The notes beneath the pieces were generated by a model, which saw only the letters and a list, made by a program, of their open reading frames with translations, ran no database searches and was not told the DNA's origin. Below are positions 15,928 through 25,615 of a stretch of 64,000 nt of DNA, piece by piece. The position numbers and the translations under genes were made by a program. Every line of letters begins with the position of its first letter. Positions within the stretch are counted from its first letter, which is position 1. Origin of the DNA: CAZPKH01 sp964587165 (lineage in GTDB: Bacteria; Bacteroidota; Bacteroidia; Bacteroidales; Muribaculaceae). The stretch is taken from positions 1 to 64,000 of the forward strand of contig CAZPKH010000008.1 of assembly GCA_964587165.1 (NCBI GenBank). Reading direction: 5' to 3'.

Positions 15928-18384
15928 TTATTCCACAGGTATATCGATCGTAGCTGCTTTCACACTGGGAGCGGACACTTTCAGACGTGCCGTGCCGGGT
16001 GTCTTGGCGCTGCGCACAATCACTGTCGCGGCACCTCCGAATAGATCCATCCGTGGCTCATGGAACGGAAGCAGCGATGTCGGGTCGCCATTGGCTGTAG
16101 CCTCAAATGAACCGGCTCCGCTGACGTCGAATTTTACGCGTCGCGTGTCGGTAGGCACGATATTCCCATCCTTGTCGGCCACCTGTACGGTGATATACGC
16201 CAGATCATCGCCGTTGGCCGCGAGCTTGCTCTGATGCGGAGTGAGCACGATGTGATGAGGTTTGCCGGGAGTACGCACCGATTTTTCGGCCACGGGGCGA
16301 CCGTCGTTGTCGTAGGCCACCACCTTCACCTCGCCGGGTTCATAGACCGTTTCCATCCACATAAGGCGGTAGCGGTTCTGATAGGTGGAATCGTTTTTCT
16401 CGCGCATCCCCTGGCTCTTGCCATTGATGAAAAGTTCGGCTTTCGGGTAGCTGGTGTATACCATCACGGGGGTCACTTCGCCTTCGCGTCCGGGCCAGTT
16501 CCAGTGGGGGAGTATGTGGAGAGTATTGTCGTTTTTGTTCCACTGCGAGCGGTAAAGGTAGAACCGGTCTTTGGGTATCGAAGCGAGATCTATTGCTCCG
16601 AACATCGAGCTGTGGCTGGGCCATGCGTCGGTGTCGTAAGGCGACGGCTCGCCTAAATAATCGAAGCCGGTCCATATAAACTGTCCGAGCACCCAGTCGT
16701 GGTCGTCGTCCATAGCGAAGTCGATATCGGGGGTATTGGACCATACGCAGGTCTCGTTGTCGTAGCTTGACGATTGATTGCCGGGGTGCATGTCAGTGTG
16801 GCGGCCGTCCTGCCCCGGCATCACTACAGGGAAGAAGTATTGACCGCGCGACGACACTGTCGAGGCTGTCTCCGATCCGAGTACCAGCCGCTGGGGCAGC
16901 TGCTCGTATATCTTGTCGTAGAATTGAGGTTTGTAGTTGAATGAGGGTATGTCGAGAGCGGCTGCAAAACCGTTGTCGAGCACAGATCCTATCTGGTCCA
17001 TGCCGCACGTCACGGGGCGTGTGGGGTCAAGCGAGTGGATCAGATCCTGAAGCATCACAAGCTCGTCCATGCCCGGCTCTCCCCACTGGCTCGGCACTTC
17101 GTTGCCTATCGACCACATCACAACCGAGGGGTGGTTGCGGTACTGCTCGACCATGGCCGTGACGTCGCGCTGTGCCCAGTCGGCGAACACTGAGCCGTAT
17201 CCGTTGGGCGATTTCGGGCGGAAACCCCAGTCGTCGAACGGTTCGATCATCAGCATTATGCCCATCTCGTCGCACAGCTCCACAAGCTCCGGTGCCGGCA
17301 TGTTGTGAGAGGTGCGTATGGCATTTACACCCATATCCTTAAGCAACTCTATCTGGTGACGGAGCGCCGAGCGGTTGACGGCAGCGCCGAGCGGGCCGAG
17401 GTCGTGGTGATTGTTGACACCCCTGAACTTCGTCTGCTTGCCATTGAGGAAGAACCCCTTTTCGGGGCGGTATTCCAGCTTGCGGATGCCGAAGCGGGTA
17501 TCGTATGTGTCTGCTACGCGGCCGTCGATACTCAGGGTGGTGCGGGCAGTGTAGAGGTTGGGGTGTTCGGTGTCCCATAGCTGCGGATTCTCTATTGCGA
17601 ACTGCTGCCCGAACTGTTGCCCGCGGGCAATATACTCCGATGTGCGCGAAGCCACCTCTTTGCCTTCGGGCGAAAGTATCTGCGTGGTCACCATGATCTT
17701 CTCGCCGTAAGGCCATTGATCGGAGCTCTGTGCGCCGTCGATTTTCATCTTAAGATCGACCGAGGCATAATCGTCAGTGACAACCGGCGTGGTGATGTAT
17801 GTACCCCATACGGGAATATGGACGCGGTCGGTCGTCAGAAGATGCACGTTGCGGTACAGACCGGCTCCGGGATACCACCGCGAGGCCTGATCGTAGTTTT
17901 CGAGCTCGACTACAAGTTCGTTGTCGCCTATCTTGAGGTCCGGATTGTCAAGGTTGATGTAGAATGAATTGTAGCCGTAAGGCCAACCGCCTATCTCCTT
18001 GCCGTTGAGCGACACGCGCGAGTTGGCCATGGCACCGTCAAACACTAAAGTGAATTTTTTACCTGTCGTATCGGCAATCTCGATATTGCGGCGGTATACA
18101 CCTTTACCTATGAAGGGTAAACCTCCGGTACGGCCGGTCTTTACGGTTTTCTCAGTTTCGCCGTTCTGCTCCACGGCCACCACCTGAAGGTCATTGTTGC
18201 GGTCGAACGGGCCGTAAATACCCCAGTCGTGGGGCACACGCACGTTATCCCATTTCTTCACATCGGCAAGAGCTCCTTTGGAGAATTGCCATCCGTCGTT
18301 GTAGGTCTCGACCGTACGCTGTGCCGCGGCTGTCGCGGCAACAAGCAGTGCCGAGGCAAAAATCTTTGATCTCTGGATTTTCAT
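15928..18384 (-). CDS. Beta-galactosidase, GH2 family
   Basis: The 818-residue protein has a signal peptide (MKIQRSKIFASALLVAATAAA), then the sugar-binding jelly-roll (VRVPHDWGIYGPF, GKGVYRRNIEI, GGWPYGYNSFYINL), an immunoglobulin-like middle domain and the catalytic TIM barrel. The acid/base is in WSIGNEVPSQWG (near 428) and the nucleophile in LVLGSETAST (near 503). A DUF4982 domain follows (WNWPGREGEVTPVMVYTSYP), then a bacterial Ig-like domain (ANGDDLAYITVQVADKDGN). Such enzymes remove terminal beta-galactose in the periplasm. It lies 10 bp after the GH35 gene and 18 bp before the GH53 gene. Confidence 0.92.
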   Translation of the reverse strand: MKIQRSKIFASALLVAATAAAQRTVETYNDGWQFSKGALADVKKWDNVRVPHDWGIYGPFDRNNDLQVVAVEQNGETEKTVKTGRTGGLPFIGKGVYRRNIEIADTTGKKFTLVFDGAMANSRVSLNGKEIGGWPYGYNSFYINLDNPDLKIGDNELVVELENYDQASRWYPGAGLYRNVHLLTTDRVHIPVWGTYITTPVVTDDYASVDLKMKIDGAQSSDQWPYGEKIMVTTQILSPEGKEVASRTSEYIARGQQFGQQFAIENPQLWDTEHPNLYTARTTLSIDGRVADTYDTRFGIRKLEYRPEKGFFLNGKQTKFRGVNNHHDLGPLGAAVNRSALRHQIELLKDMGVNAIRTSHNMPAPELVELCDEMGIMLMIEPFDDWGFRPKSPNGYGSVFADWAQRDVTAMVEQYRNHPSVVMWSIGNEVPSQWGEPGMDELVMLQDLIHSLDPTRPVTCGMDQIGSVLDNGFAAALDIPSFNYKPQFYDKIYEQLPQRLVLGSETASTVSSRGQYFFPVVMPGQDGRHTDMHPGNQSSSYDNETCVWSNTPDIDFAMDDDHDWVLGQFIWTGFDYLGEPSPYDTDAWPSHSSMFGAIDLASIPKDRFYLYRSQWNKNDNTLHILPHWNWPGREGEVTPVMVYTSYPKAELFINGKSQGMREKNDSTYQNRYRLMWMETVYEPGEVKVVAYDNDGRPVAEKSVRTPGKPHHIVLTPHQSKLAANGDDLAYITVQVADKDGNIVPTDTRRVKFDVSGAGSFEATANGDPTSLLPFHEPRMDLFGGAATVIVRSAKTPGTARLKVSAPSVKAATIDIPVE

Positions 18385-18393
18385 ATATACCGA

Positions 18394-20748
18394 TTAGTTT
18401 GTTTTTACAATATTGTATGGGGTAGAGGTAAGGTAAACTTTAAAGTCTTTCACGGCTCCCGGTGCACCGGGCTCGACGCGGGGCAGAATTTCTATGGCGC
18501 TGACGCTCTGCATACTCCCCAGATCTATAACGACCGATGCGGGCAGCGTATTGTCCTGAGCAGTGCTCCAGAAAGTCGACTCCTGAAGGTCGAACAGCTT
18601 GTCGGCCGCACGATTCACGCCGTCGACGTCCTCGCTGTCGGAATATACCACCGTCCACTCTTCGCGCGACAAGCGACGCCCGTCGGCATCAAGCAGATAC
18701 AGTTCGACAACCGATGCTTCCGTGCCCGTATAGACGCTTTCGACCGTCAGACATAAGTATCTGCCGGTTTGAGGCTCGGCAAATTCGACCTTCTGCCATC
18801 CGTTTCTTTCGGCAAGTGTGCCTTCGGCAGCGGCGGTGTTGCCGCTTAGGTCAAGATACTCTCCGTCGCGGCGGTGAGTGGCCGGCTTATCTCCCTGCAG
18901 CATGTCGAGCACGGCTGAGGTATACCCCCGGCTGCCTGCTTCACGCGGCCCTACGACATCAAACACAAGGATTTCGTTGGTGCCCTTGCGCAGCCATGCT
19001 CCGGGCATGTAGAGGGTCTGCTGCGGGCCTATCTCCCAAATGCGCCCTATCCCTATACCGTTTACATATACCACACCTTTGCCGAATGTGGAGAAGTCGA
19101 GCCATGTGTCGGCGGGATTGTCGACTTCAAACGTCGCGCGGTATACTCCGGGCATCCGCGCATGCTCAGCGGCAGTGGTGTCGAGCGGCACAAAGGATAG
19201 GTTGCTGTAGAAGTCATATTCGTCGGGCAGGCAGTAGATATCCCAATCGCGCAGCTTGACAGTATCTGAGCCTGTGGTGATGGTTACGCTGTCGGTGATA
19301 CCTTTATAATCTTTTATGGCTCGACCGAAGTTGATGCGTCCGGTGGCCTCGACAAAAATATCAAGCCGCTGCCCGGCGGTGAGGGGCGGGAGCTCTATCT
19401 GCTTGTGGCCTAATCGGCGGTCGAGCGAGCCTATACGCCGGCCGTCGATGTATACTTGTGCGTAGTCGTGCGGATCGCTTACGGTGAGTGTCGTCGCTCC
19501 GTCTGTAGCAGGTGTGAGGGTGGAGTACACCATACTGCCGAATCCTTGGTCGCACTCTTCCATAGTCAATATATCACGGCTGCGGCGGGGTGCGGGGAGA
19601 TTATCCCACAGCGGAGCGTACTCCGTGAATCTGAACGGCTCAACCGTTCCCGTGGGTATAGGCGCGGGTATGTCGGCAAGCGGTGCGTCGGCATATTTTG
19701 CCATCACCCGGCGCAGTTTGTGATATTTTTCAGTCGGTGCACCTTGCTCGTCGATGGGTGCGTCGTAGTCGTATGAGGTCACGTCGGGTGCGTATCCGGG
19801 AGAGTTGGCGCCGGCCCAATGACCCCAGTTTGTGCCTCCGTGTGTCATGTAGAGGCTCAGCGAGATCCCTTTTGATAGCATCTCGTCGATGCCGGCGGTC
19901 ATCTCGTCGGCAGGTCGCGTCTCGTGGTTGGCGCCCCATTTATCGAACCAGCCGCTCCAGTACTCCGAGCACATCAGCGGTGCATCCGGGCGAACCTCGC
20001 GGAGCCGCCTGAACTGCTCGTCAATGTCGGCGCCGGTGCCGAAGTTCATTGTCCATGTCAGGTCGTCGAGGCCGTTCACCTCAAAATTTGACGACCAGTC
20101 GCATTGAAACAGCGCCACCTCGTCGCCGAAGTGACGACGCACTATATCGCGTATCGCTGCCACATACTCTCTGTCGGCACCATACGAGCCGTATTCGTTC
20201 TCCACCTGCACCATGATGATCGGACCGCCTTTGTCGATTGTCATGTCGCCTATCTGAGAGGCAAGAGCCTCGTTGAATTTTTCGACACGTTCCAAAAAGT
20301 AGGGATCGCTCTCCCTCAGCCGGATATCTTTCTTCTTCAGCAGCCACCATGGCAGCCCTCCCATCTCCCACTCGGCGCATACATACGGCCCGGGCCGGAG
20401 TATCACGTTCATATCATGCTTGCGGCAGAGCTCTATGAAGCTGCGCACATCGTTCTGACCTGTGAAATCAAACTCGCCCTCGCGCGGCTCAATGGCATTC
20501 CAGAATACGTACAGACAGATAGTGTTCATGCCCAATGCCTTGCACATCTCGATACGGTGCTCCCAATATTCTCGGGGGATACGCGGATAGTGCAGCTCGG
20601 CAGCTTTGACGAGATACGGGCTGCCGTCAAGCTCAAAAGCTCCTTTCGCCGCTTTGAAAGTATGGGTGGCGCTATCGTCGATCTTGGCTGCGAAAAGTGT
20701 CGGTATCGCAAGAATCACAGCCAGAAGAATGGATTTTATTCTATCCAT
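18394..20748 (-). CDS. Beta-galactosidase, GH35 family
   Basis: The 784-residue protein starts with a signal peptide (MDRIKSILLAVILAIPTLFA). The GH35 barrel shows LDGSPYLVKAAELHYPRIP, GMNTICLYVFWNAIEPREG, RPGPYVCAEWEMGGLPWWL, the acid/base in MVQVENEYGSYG (near 183) and the nucleophile in LMCSEYWSGWFDKWG (near 259). Beta-jelly-roll domains follow (GKGVVYVNGIGIGRIW). A discoidin-like (F5/8 type C) domain closes the protein (FDLQESTFWSTAQDNTLPAS). It acts on beta-galactosides such as galacto-oligosaccharides from galactan. Its start overlaps the preceding hydrolase gene by 13 bp. Confidence 0.92.
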   Translation of the reverse strand: MDRIKSILLAVILAIPTLFAAKIDDSATHTFKAAKGAFELDGSPYLVKAAELHYPRIPREYWEHRIEMCKALGMNTICLYVFWNAIEPREGEFDFTGQNDVRSFIELCRKHDMNVILRPGPYVCAEWEMGGLPWWLLKKKDIRLRESDPYFLERVEKFNEALASQIGDMTIDKGGPIIMVQVENEYGSYGADREYVAAIRDIVRRHFGDEVALFQCDWSSNFEVNGLDDLTWTMNFGTGADIDEQFRRLREVRPDAPLMCSEYWSGWFDKWGANHETRPADEMTAGIDEMLSKGISLSLYMTHGGTNWGHWAGANSPGYAPDVTSYDYDAPIDEQGAPTEKYHKLRRVMAKYADAPLADIPAPIPTGTVEPFRFTEYAPLWDNLPAPRRSRDILTMEECDQGFGSMVYSTLTPATDGATTLTVSDPHDYAQVYIDGRRIGSLDRRLGHKQIELPPLTAGQRLDIFVEATGRINFGRAIKDYKGITDSVTITTGSDTVKLRDWDIYCLPDEYDFYSNLSFVPLDTTAAEHARMPGVYRATFEVDNPADTWLDFSTFGKGVVYVNGIGIGRIWEIGPQQTLYMPGAWLRKGTNEILVFDVVGPREAGSRGYTSAVLDMLQGDKPATHRRDGEYLDLSGNTAAAEGTLAERNGWQKVEFAEPQTGRYLCLTVESVYTGTEASVVELYLLDADGRRLSREEWTVVYSDSEDVDGVNRAADKLFDLQESTFWSTAQDNTLPASVVIDLGSMQSVSAIEILPRVEPGAPGAVKDFKVYLTSTPYNIVKTN

Positions 20749-22991
20749 ATTCGTTCGGGTATATATATCTGTTTGTCGCTTGAACCGTCGGCACGCTGCA
20801 GTATGATGAGCTCGACCGACTGGATGTCGCGGAAAGATTCAATAGGCTTGTCGGAGGCCGGAGATTCGCGTGTCACCGTCACCGGATATGGAGCGGGCAT
20901 GATGTAGCCGCGGCGTGGTGCAAGCGACGCTATCGGTGTGCTGAATATACCCTCCTGATCAAGCGCTATCGGGGCTGAGTAGGTGAATCCGCCGGTGGTC
21001 ACAACCGCAAGTTCCGCTCCTTCGGGGAGCGGCGAGGCCGTAAGATCGCCCGATGCCGGGAGAAAGCGTACCGATATAATCTCAGGAGCATAGTTTTCGG
21101 GTATTCTTTCTATCTTGTCGGCCACATATCGGCGCACTACTATCACGCCATCGCTCTGCGGAGAGCTCTCGATCACGTATGCAGGCTCATCGTACCATGC
21201 ACCACGTGTAGGGGCAAATCTATAGTCGTAAGCCTCCGGTATTTTGGCCACATCAAGGTTCTTGTCATCGTGCCGGGCAGAGAGGAGTGTGAAAGGCATG
21301 ATGTCCGATGACGGTGCGACATACTCGCCGACACCAATGTTGCCTGCCACAGTGAGGTTTTTGAGGCTTTCGATGTCGGCCAGACTATCGGCCGAGCGGG
21401 CCAGCAGCCATACGCCGGGACGCACTGTAAATTCACCTTCCGAGGCTTTCCCGGCATCTCCACCGGCGTGTGCTATGGGGATGTATACAAACTCCTCGCC
21501 AAGTTGCGGCAGGTGGATAGCCATGGGACGGGTTGATTCGGATGTCACAAACTTGGCATCGCGCAGACTGTTGTTGCCGAACGGATCGTCGATCTGTGTC
21601 ACATCTGGAAGTACCTCCAGGCGCCATACATCCGACTCGCCGATGCGATCGAGAAAATAAGCGCCCGTGCCGGGATAGCTGACGATGGCCGACGACCCGT
21701 GCCCAGCAATCTGTATCAGCGAATCCGGGCATACCGGCTGTGTCGCGGTGTTGTTGGAGTATATAAACCGTGTGGGGGAGTTGTATTCGCTCAGATCCTC
21801 CTCAAATGATATGCGGGTATTACCGAAGCGGCTGTTGCCGGGGTAAGAGCCGAAGTCGGCTCCCCGCGGGAGCTCCCGCGCTGCCTCCGCAGCCACCATC
21901 ATACTCATCGCTTTTGCCGGAGTGTATACGAGATTCAGGTAGTGGGTGGGATATTCGGTGTTGTACGGAGCAAGGTCGATAGGATCGTATGCAAATTGTG
22001 TGATCCACTGAAACCCTTGCGCTCTGAATGCTCTTGCCACAGCCGGGTAGAGGTGTGAGTAAAGCACGTCTGCCGGATCAAATTCATACACCACACGGGC
22101 TTTATTCCCATACCCCGGCATTGTGTCTTTCCACGGTATGGTATACTCGTCGAATGCCGGAAGGAAGTTGCCGTGACGTTCATGTCCGGAAACTAACCCT
22201 GTAGGGTACCATTGATATGTCGTGCCGTCGATGTCGGCGGCATAGTAAGCTTCCGTGACATCGGGATTGTGCGTCACATTATAGAGTATCGGTTTGTCGA
22301 ACCCTGCACTGCGAAGCGCACCGGCCATCCGGTTTATGTATTCCGTCACTTGTGCCGGTGTGCCTGAGTGACACGGTTCGTTGTTTATCTCCATGGCTAT
22401 TATGGCATTGTCGTCGGCATACGACATACCCGTATAGCTGTTGAGGTGTGTGGCGAGTTGCTTGAGATACCTCTCCTGAATATTTCGGGCGAGCGAGTCT
22501 TCATGTATCCGGCATTTGTCGAAGTCGTAGGTGAAAGCTCCCGTGTCGATATCTTTCTCGGGGTATCCGTTGCCGAAATTGGTCTGGGCTGTAAGTATTA
22601 TGTCGATACCCCGCCGCTTAAGAGCGGCTATCATGTAGTCGAGCAGCTCGATGTGGTCGTTGTCTATCAGATTTCCCTCGGAATCGGCTATCTCTGCCTC
22701 CCACAGGTGCAGCCGGAACGCGTTCAGGCCAAGTCGCGATATGTGATATATATCGCGGTCGATAGCCTCCTTGCGATCCTTGCCCAGATACCCTAAAGCG
22801 CGGTAGGAGTATGCAAACGGTGCGGTATAGTTGGTGCCGTAGTACGACACCTCTGCGCCGTTGTCGCTGCGGCGCATCACACCCTCGCCGTCTACATAAA
22901 TCTTGTAATCCTGCCTTGTGCCGGATCTTTCCGAAGCGAAAGCTGTACCAAAAACGGCTGCCGCTATTGCGGCGCTCAGAATAGTTTTCAT
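20736..22991 (-). CDS. Clan GH-A glycoside hydrolase, possibly GH147 exo-beta-galactosidase
   Basis: The 751-residue protein has a signal peptide (MKTILSAAIAAAVFGTAFA) and a TIM barrel of the GH-A clan: YYGTNYTAPF, LGLNAFRLHLWE near 95-106, DIILTAQTNFGNGYP, the likely acid/base in MEINNEPCHSG (near 203) and the likely nucleophile in VVYEFDPADV (near 302). The C-terminal half is beta-rich. From gut Bacteroides galactan loci I recall GH147 enzymes of similar size beside GH53, GH2 and GH35, so that assignment is plausible but unproven; a GH5-like assignment is the main alternative. It starts 30 bp after the DUF2135 gene, with no terminator or promoter visible between. Confidence 0.7.
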   Translation of the reverse strand: MKTILSAAIAAAVFGTAFASERSGTRQDYKIYVDGEGVMRRSDNGAEVSYYGTNYTAPFAYSYRALGYLGKDRKEAIDRDIYHISRLGLNAFRLHLWEAEIADSEGNLIDNDHIELLDYMIAALKRRGIDIILTAQTNFGNGYPEKDIDTGAFTYDFDKCRIHEDSLARNIQERYLKQLATHLNSYTGMSYADDNAIIAMEINNEPCHSGTPAQVTEYINRMAGALRSAGFDKPILYNVTHNPDVTEAYYAADIDGTTYQWYPTGLVSGHERHGNFLPAFDEYTIPWKDTMPGYGNKARVVYEFDPADVLYSHLYPAVARAFRAQGFQWITQFAYDPIDLAPYNTEYPTHYLNLVYTPAKAMSMMVAAEAARELPRGADFGSYPGNSRFGNTRISFEEDLSEYNSPTRFIYSNNTATQPVCPDSLIQIAGHGSSAIVSYPGTGAYFLDRIGESDVWRLEVLPDVTQIDDPFGNNSLRDAKFVTSESTRPMAIHLPQLGEEFVYIPIAHAGGDAGKASEGEFTVRPGVWLLARSADSLADIESLKNLTVAGNIGVGEYVAPSSDIMPFTLLSARHDDKNLDVAKIPEAYDYRFAPTRGAWYDEPAYVIESSPQSDGVIVVRRYVADKIERIPENYAPEIISVRFLPASGDLTASPLPEGAELAVVTTGGFTYSAPIALDQEGIFSTPIASLAPRRGYIMPAPYPVTVTRESPASDKPIESFRDIQSVELIILQRADGSSDKQIYIPERIWIE

Positions 22992-23020
22992 GGCTCTAAG
23001 TTTAAAGGGCTGTCAGCGTG

Positions 23021-23584
23021 TCAGCGGACGGTCACGGCCTTGACCGCAATCTCCTCCTTCTCCTGATCGGCCGAGAGATTTAGATCGTATACATTGGTGC
23101 GTTCATGTCCGTTTATCATCTGCTTGATCACTACTTTCACAGGACCGCCGGGATGCGAATCGTCCACATTATAATATACCACGCTGATATTGTATGTACC
23201 CGGTGTGGGGTTCTCCCAGTAGATATTTTCGGCAGAACCGCGTCCGCCGTTTATGTTATCTACATCGAGCTCGCCGCCTGAGCGTCTATCCTTTTTGTTG
23301 TGGAAATAAATATGTCCGCCGCCGGGTGCATGCGCGTGAAGGTCGACATCGCCGGGGAAATCCCACAGCAGAGTGACTTTGAGCTTGCCGTCATGACCTA
23401 TTGTATCGGCACGCTCTACGGTATCCTGGTCGTCGTCAGGCACTGTGTCATGCTGCTCGACAGGTGCAGGATCCGGACGTGGTTCGACGGCACGAGCGCT
23501 CTCTCTCCGGTCGCACCGTGTGAGCATCAACATAGCCAACAGAGCTACATATATGAATATTAAAACTGCGCGTAGATAGTTCAT
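23021..23584 (-). CDS. DUF2135 (YfaP-like) envelope protein, last gene of the Srf-like locus
   Basis: The ATG at 23584 gives 187 residues; an upstream in-frame start would extend into the next gene. The N-terminus is one hydrophobic helix (AVLIFIYVALLAMLML) ending in TRC, which is a poor lipobox, so it is probably a membrane anchor. An acidic proline-rich linker leads to a DUF2135 beta domain (about 80-160): DFPGDVDLHAHAPGGGHIYF, GGELDVDNINGGRGSAENIYW and TYNISVVYY. The many aspartates in the DVDLH and DVDNINGG loops could bind calcium. Domains of this type occur in exported proteins with vWA partners. It is spaced 11 bp from the DUF1294-like gene. Confidence 0.75.
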   Translation of the reverse strand: MNYLRAVLIFIYVALLAMLMLTRCDRRESARAVEPRPDPAPVEQHDTVPDDDQDTVERADTIGHDGKLKVTLLWDFPGDVDLHAHAPGGGHIYFHNKKDRRSGGELDVDNINGGRGSAENIYWENPTPGTYNISVVYYNVDDSHPGGPVKVVIKQMINGHERTNVYDLNLSADQEKEEIAVKAVTVR

Positions 23585-23594
23585 GTGTAGATAT

Positions 23595-23885
23595 TTAGAA
23601 TATAAAACCGGTACGCCATATCGCACTGAGCCCTACTTCGACTATTGCGAGTACCGGGATTGCGATCATAAACGTGGAGTCGGAGATCTTGCGGTTGAGC
23701 AGTATCATGCCGCACAGAGAGCCGAAGGCTCCTCCGGCTATCGCCGGGAGCAGTATCAGGGCTGTGTGAATGAGCGGGCGACGGTCGGTCTCGTCGCGCC
23801 ATTTGTCTACGGCTATCATGGCAAAAGCCGCGATGCTCATCACTGCGATTATGATCAGATCGAAGTTTAATTTGAGAAATTCCAT
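23595..23885 (-). CDS. DUF1294-like small membrane protein
   Basis: The 96-residue protein has three hydrophobic segments (about 8-26, 41-62, 72-88). The middle part AVDKWRDETDRRPLIHTALILLPAIAGGAFGSLCGMILLNRK follows the DUF1294 pattern of a conserved xDK turn and a GG..G..G...R glycine-rich helix, given here only as positions 25-67 of the protein. Its function is unknown. Its ATG shares one base with the stop of the coiled-coil gene (23885), so it is translationally coupled within the Srf-like operon. Confidence 0.65.
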   Translation of the reverse strand: MEFLKLNFDLIIIAVMSIAAFAMIAVDKWRDETDRRPLIHTALILLPAIAGGAFGSLCGMILLNRKISDSTFMIAIPVLAIVEVGLSAIWRTGFIF

Positions 23886-24694
23886 TATTGTTCGGGAAAT
23901 GCTACGAGATAGAAGTCGGTGATATTTCGGCGCTGCTGCCCCAGGAGCCGGAGGAAAGTGTCAATCTGCTGGTTCAGGTAGTATATGTTGTGACTGGTGT
24001 TGTAATACTTTTTATAATATTCGGTCGCTTTGATGGCATTGGCCCATTTGGCGAAGAAGGCTTCGCGGTCGGCAGCATTCTTGGGGGTGGTGCGTCCCTC
24101 GCGGTAAGCGGCTTCTATTACACCTTTCACCTCGGCATAATACTGTGGGTATACCTTGAGCAGCTCGAAAGAAGGGGTATACTCCGCCACCACACTCTCG
24201 GATGTGATAGTCGGTATGATCTCCATCACTTCGGCGTGCCACTCGGGTTTGTAGCGCTGCGATAGGCGTATGTTGCAGAATCGGGCTGCCATGCGGTCGG
24301 CGTCGACAGCTTTTTTATCAAGATGAGCCTGCCGCCGGTCGGCTGAAGCGTTTTTCTGTTCAGCGGATTCACGCTCCTGCTGCGATAGCTCGCGGTCTCT
24401 TAATATGTCCGATTCACGCTCTTTGAGCTTACCGAGCTCGGTTTCGAGCGAGTCGGCCACATACATCAGCTGATAATCTTTCCACCCCTTGTATTTCTTT
24501 TCTTTGAGCTCTTTGCCGCGGGCTTCAATCTCCGCTTTGTGCTTTTTAGCACGTTCGGCAGCCTCAAGCTCGGCAGCTTTTTTTAGTACTTCAGGTGAAT
24601 ATTCCGCCTGCTCTCCTTCGGCGGGAGCTTGAGCCGAGGCGGGCAGTTGGCATAAAGCCAAAGCGGTCGTGATTGTGAGAAGTATACTTTTCAT
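23885..24694 (-). CDS. Exported coiled-coil protein of unknown function
   Basis: The 269-residue protein has a cleavable signal peptide (MKSILLTITTALALCQLPASA). Residues about 35-130 are strongly charged and heptad-like (LEAAERAKKHKAEIEARGKE, ELSQQERESAEQKNAS), predicting a long coiled coil. The C-terminal part (about 140-269) is helical with many tyrosines (EYYKKYYNTSHNIYYLNQQ). No family is recognised. A periplasmic spacer or scaffold role within the envelope complex is an inference from position and shape. It starts 12 bp after the preceding gene. Confidence 0.65.
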   Translation of the reverse strand: MKSILLTITTALALCQLPASAQAPAEGEQAEYSPEVLKKAAELEAAERAKKHKAEIEARGKELKEKKYKGWKDYQLMYVADSLETELGKLKERESDILRDRELSQQERESAEQKNASADRRQAHLDKKAVDADRMAARFCNIRLSQRYKPEWHAEVMEIIPTITSESVVAEYTPSFELLKVYPQYYAEVKGVIEAAYREGRTTPKNAADREAFFAKWANAIKATEYYKKYYNTSHNIYYLNQQIDTFLRLLGQQRRNITDFYLVAFPEQ

Positions 24695-24706
24695 CGATCC
24701 TGATTT

Positions 24707-25615
24707 TTAATATTCGCCGGACAGATCCTGATAGTAGCTGCGCACAGCTGTGTTGGCATTGTTGCAGCGTGCTCGCAGGTGGCTGACATCGCGGTGCGAG
24801 GAGTAGCGGGTGTTGTTCATATACTCGTCGATGGCAGCTATGGTAGGCCGGTATACATTGTTGGTGAATGAATTATGGAAGCCGTATTCAAAGCGGTCGT
24901 AGCCGTTGCTCCCGATAAGCTGATTCTTGCGATTCTCAAGCGACCGCACTTTAGCCTCAAGGTAGGCATAATGACTTTGGTTGAGTTTGTTGTCTACCTC
25001 GCGAAGGCTGCTCACGAGCTCGGTGCAGTTTGAGAGCGGATACTCGCCCGCAAATTCGTATGCGCGCTGTATCGTATTGTTGGCTTGAGCCACCGAGCGG
25101 AATGTGGTCGAGGCCGCTACCTGAAGAGCTTCGTTGTAGTGGTTGATTACGGTACGTATGCCGTTAAGCGAGTCGACACGCTCTCCCACAGCCTTCGTGC
25201 GTCCGCTGTCGACGGTGATAGCCATTAGGTCGTCGATGCGCGCGAGCATGCGCCGATGGTCGGCGCGATGCCACACGGAGGCGTTGAAACTGCGGTTGCA
25301 GTCGCGTATGAATCCGGGCACATAGCGGTCTACAAAGAGTGTCACAAGGCGGTCGCGGGCTGTATCGTCGTATTTCTGCTGGTTGCGCTCGAAGTCGATC
25401 TTGTGGAGTATCGAGAAGAACAGACTGTCGGCGACGACGGTGTCGGTCGACGCTGCAAGAGCCGATATATCAGTGCTGACATCAGCCACATACTGGTCAG
25501 GATAGTTGAGCTGACGCGGCGGCGAAGTCACTGTGTCGACATATATACCGATGCCGAGAGCCACAAGGCAGCAGGCGGCCGCGAGCATAAGTATCTTGAT
25601 AAAAGTAGATTTCAT
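24707..25615 (-). CDS. Membrane-anchored helical protein of unknown function
   Basis: The 302-residue protein has one N-terminal transmembrane helix (about 7-27, KILMLAAACCLVALGIGIYV) without a clear cleavage site, so the rest should sit in the periplasm. The remainder looks all-helical, with repeated short helices such as RRMLARIDDLMAI, LNGIRTVINHYNEALQVA and LREVDNKLNQSHYAYLEAKV. No known domain is recognised. It follows the 612-residue gene with no gap (stop at 25616-25618, start at 25615), and is one of the Srf-like operon's envelope components. Confidence 0.65.
   Translation of the reverse strand: MKSTFIKILMLAAACCLVALGIGIYVDTVTSPPRQLNYPDQYVADVSTDISALAASTDTVVADSLFFSILHKIDFERNQQKYDDTARDRLVTLFVDRYVPGFIRDCNRSFNASVWHRADHRRMLARIDDLMAITVDSGRTKAVGERVDSLNGIRTVINHYNEALQVAASTTFRSVAQANNTIQRAYEFAGEYPLSNCTELVSSLREVDNKLNQSHYAYLEAKVRSLENRKNQLIGSNGYDRFEYGFHNSFTNNVYRPTIAAIDEYMNNTRYSSHRDVSHLRARCNNANTAVRSYYQDLSGEY

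Noticed and set aside
14659..22991. Calling the hydrolase cluster a polysaccharide utilisation locus
   Set aside because: No SusC, SusD or sensor/regulator gene is present in or beside it, so the term is not supported here.
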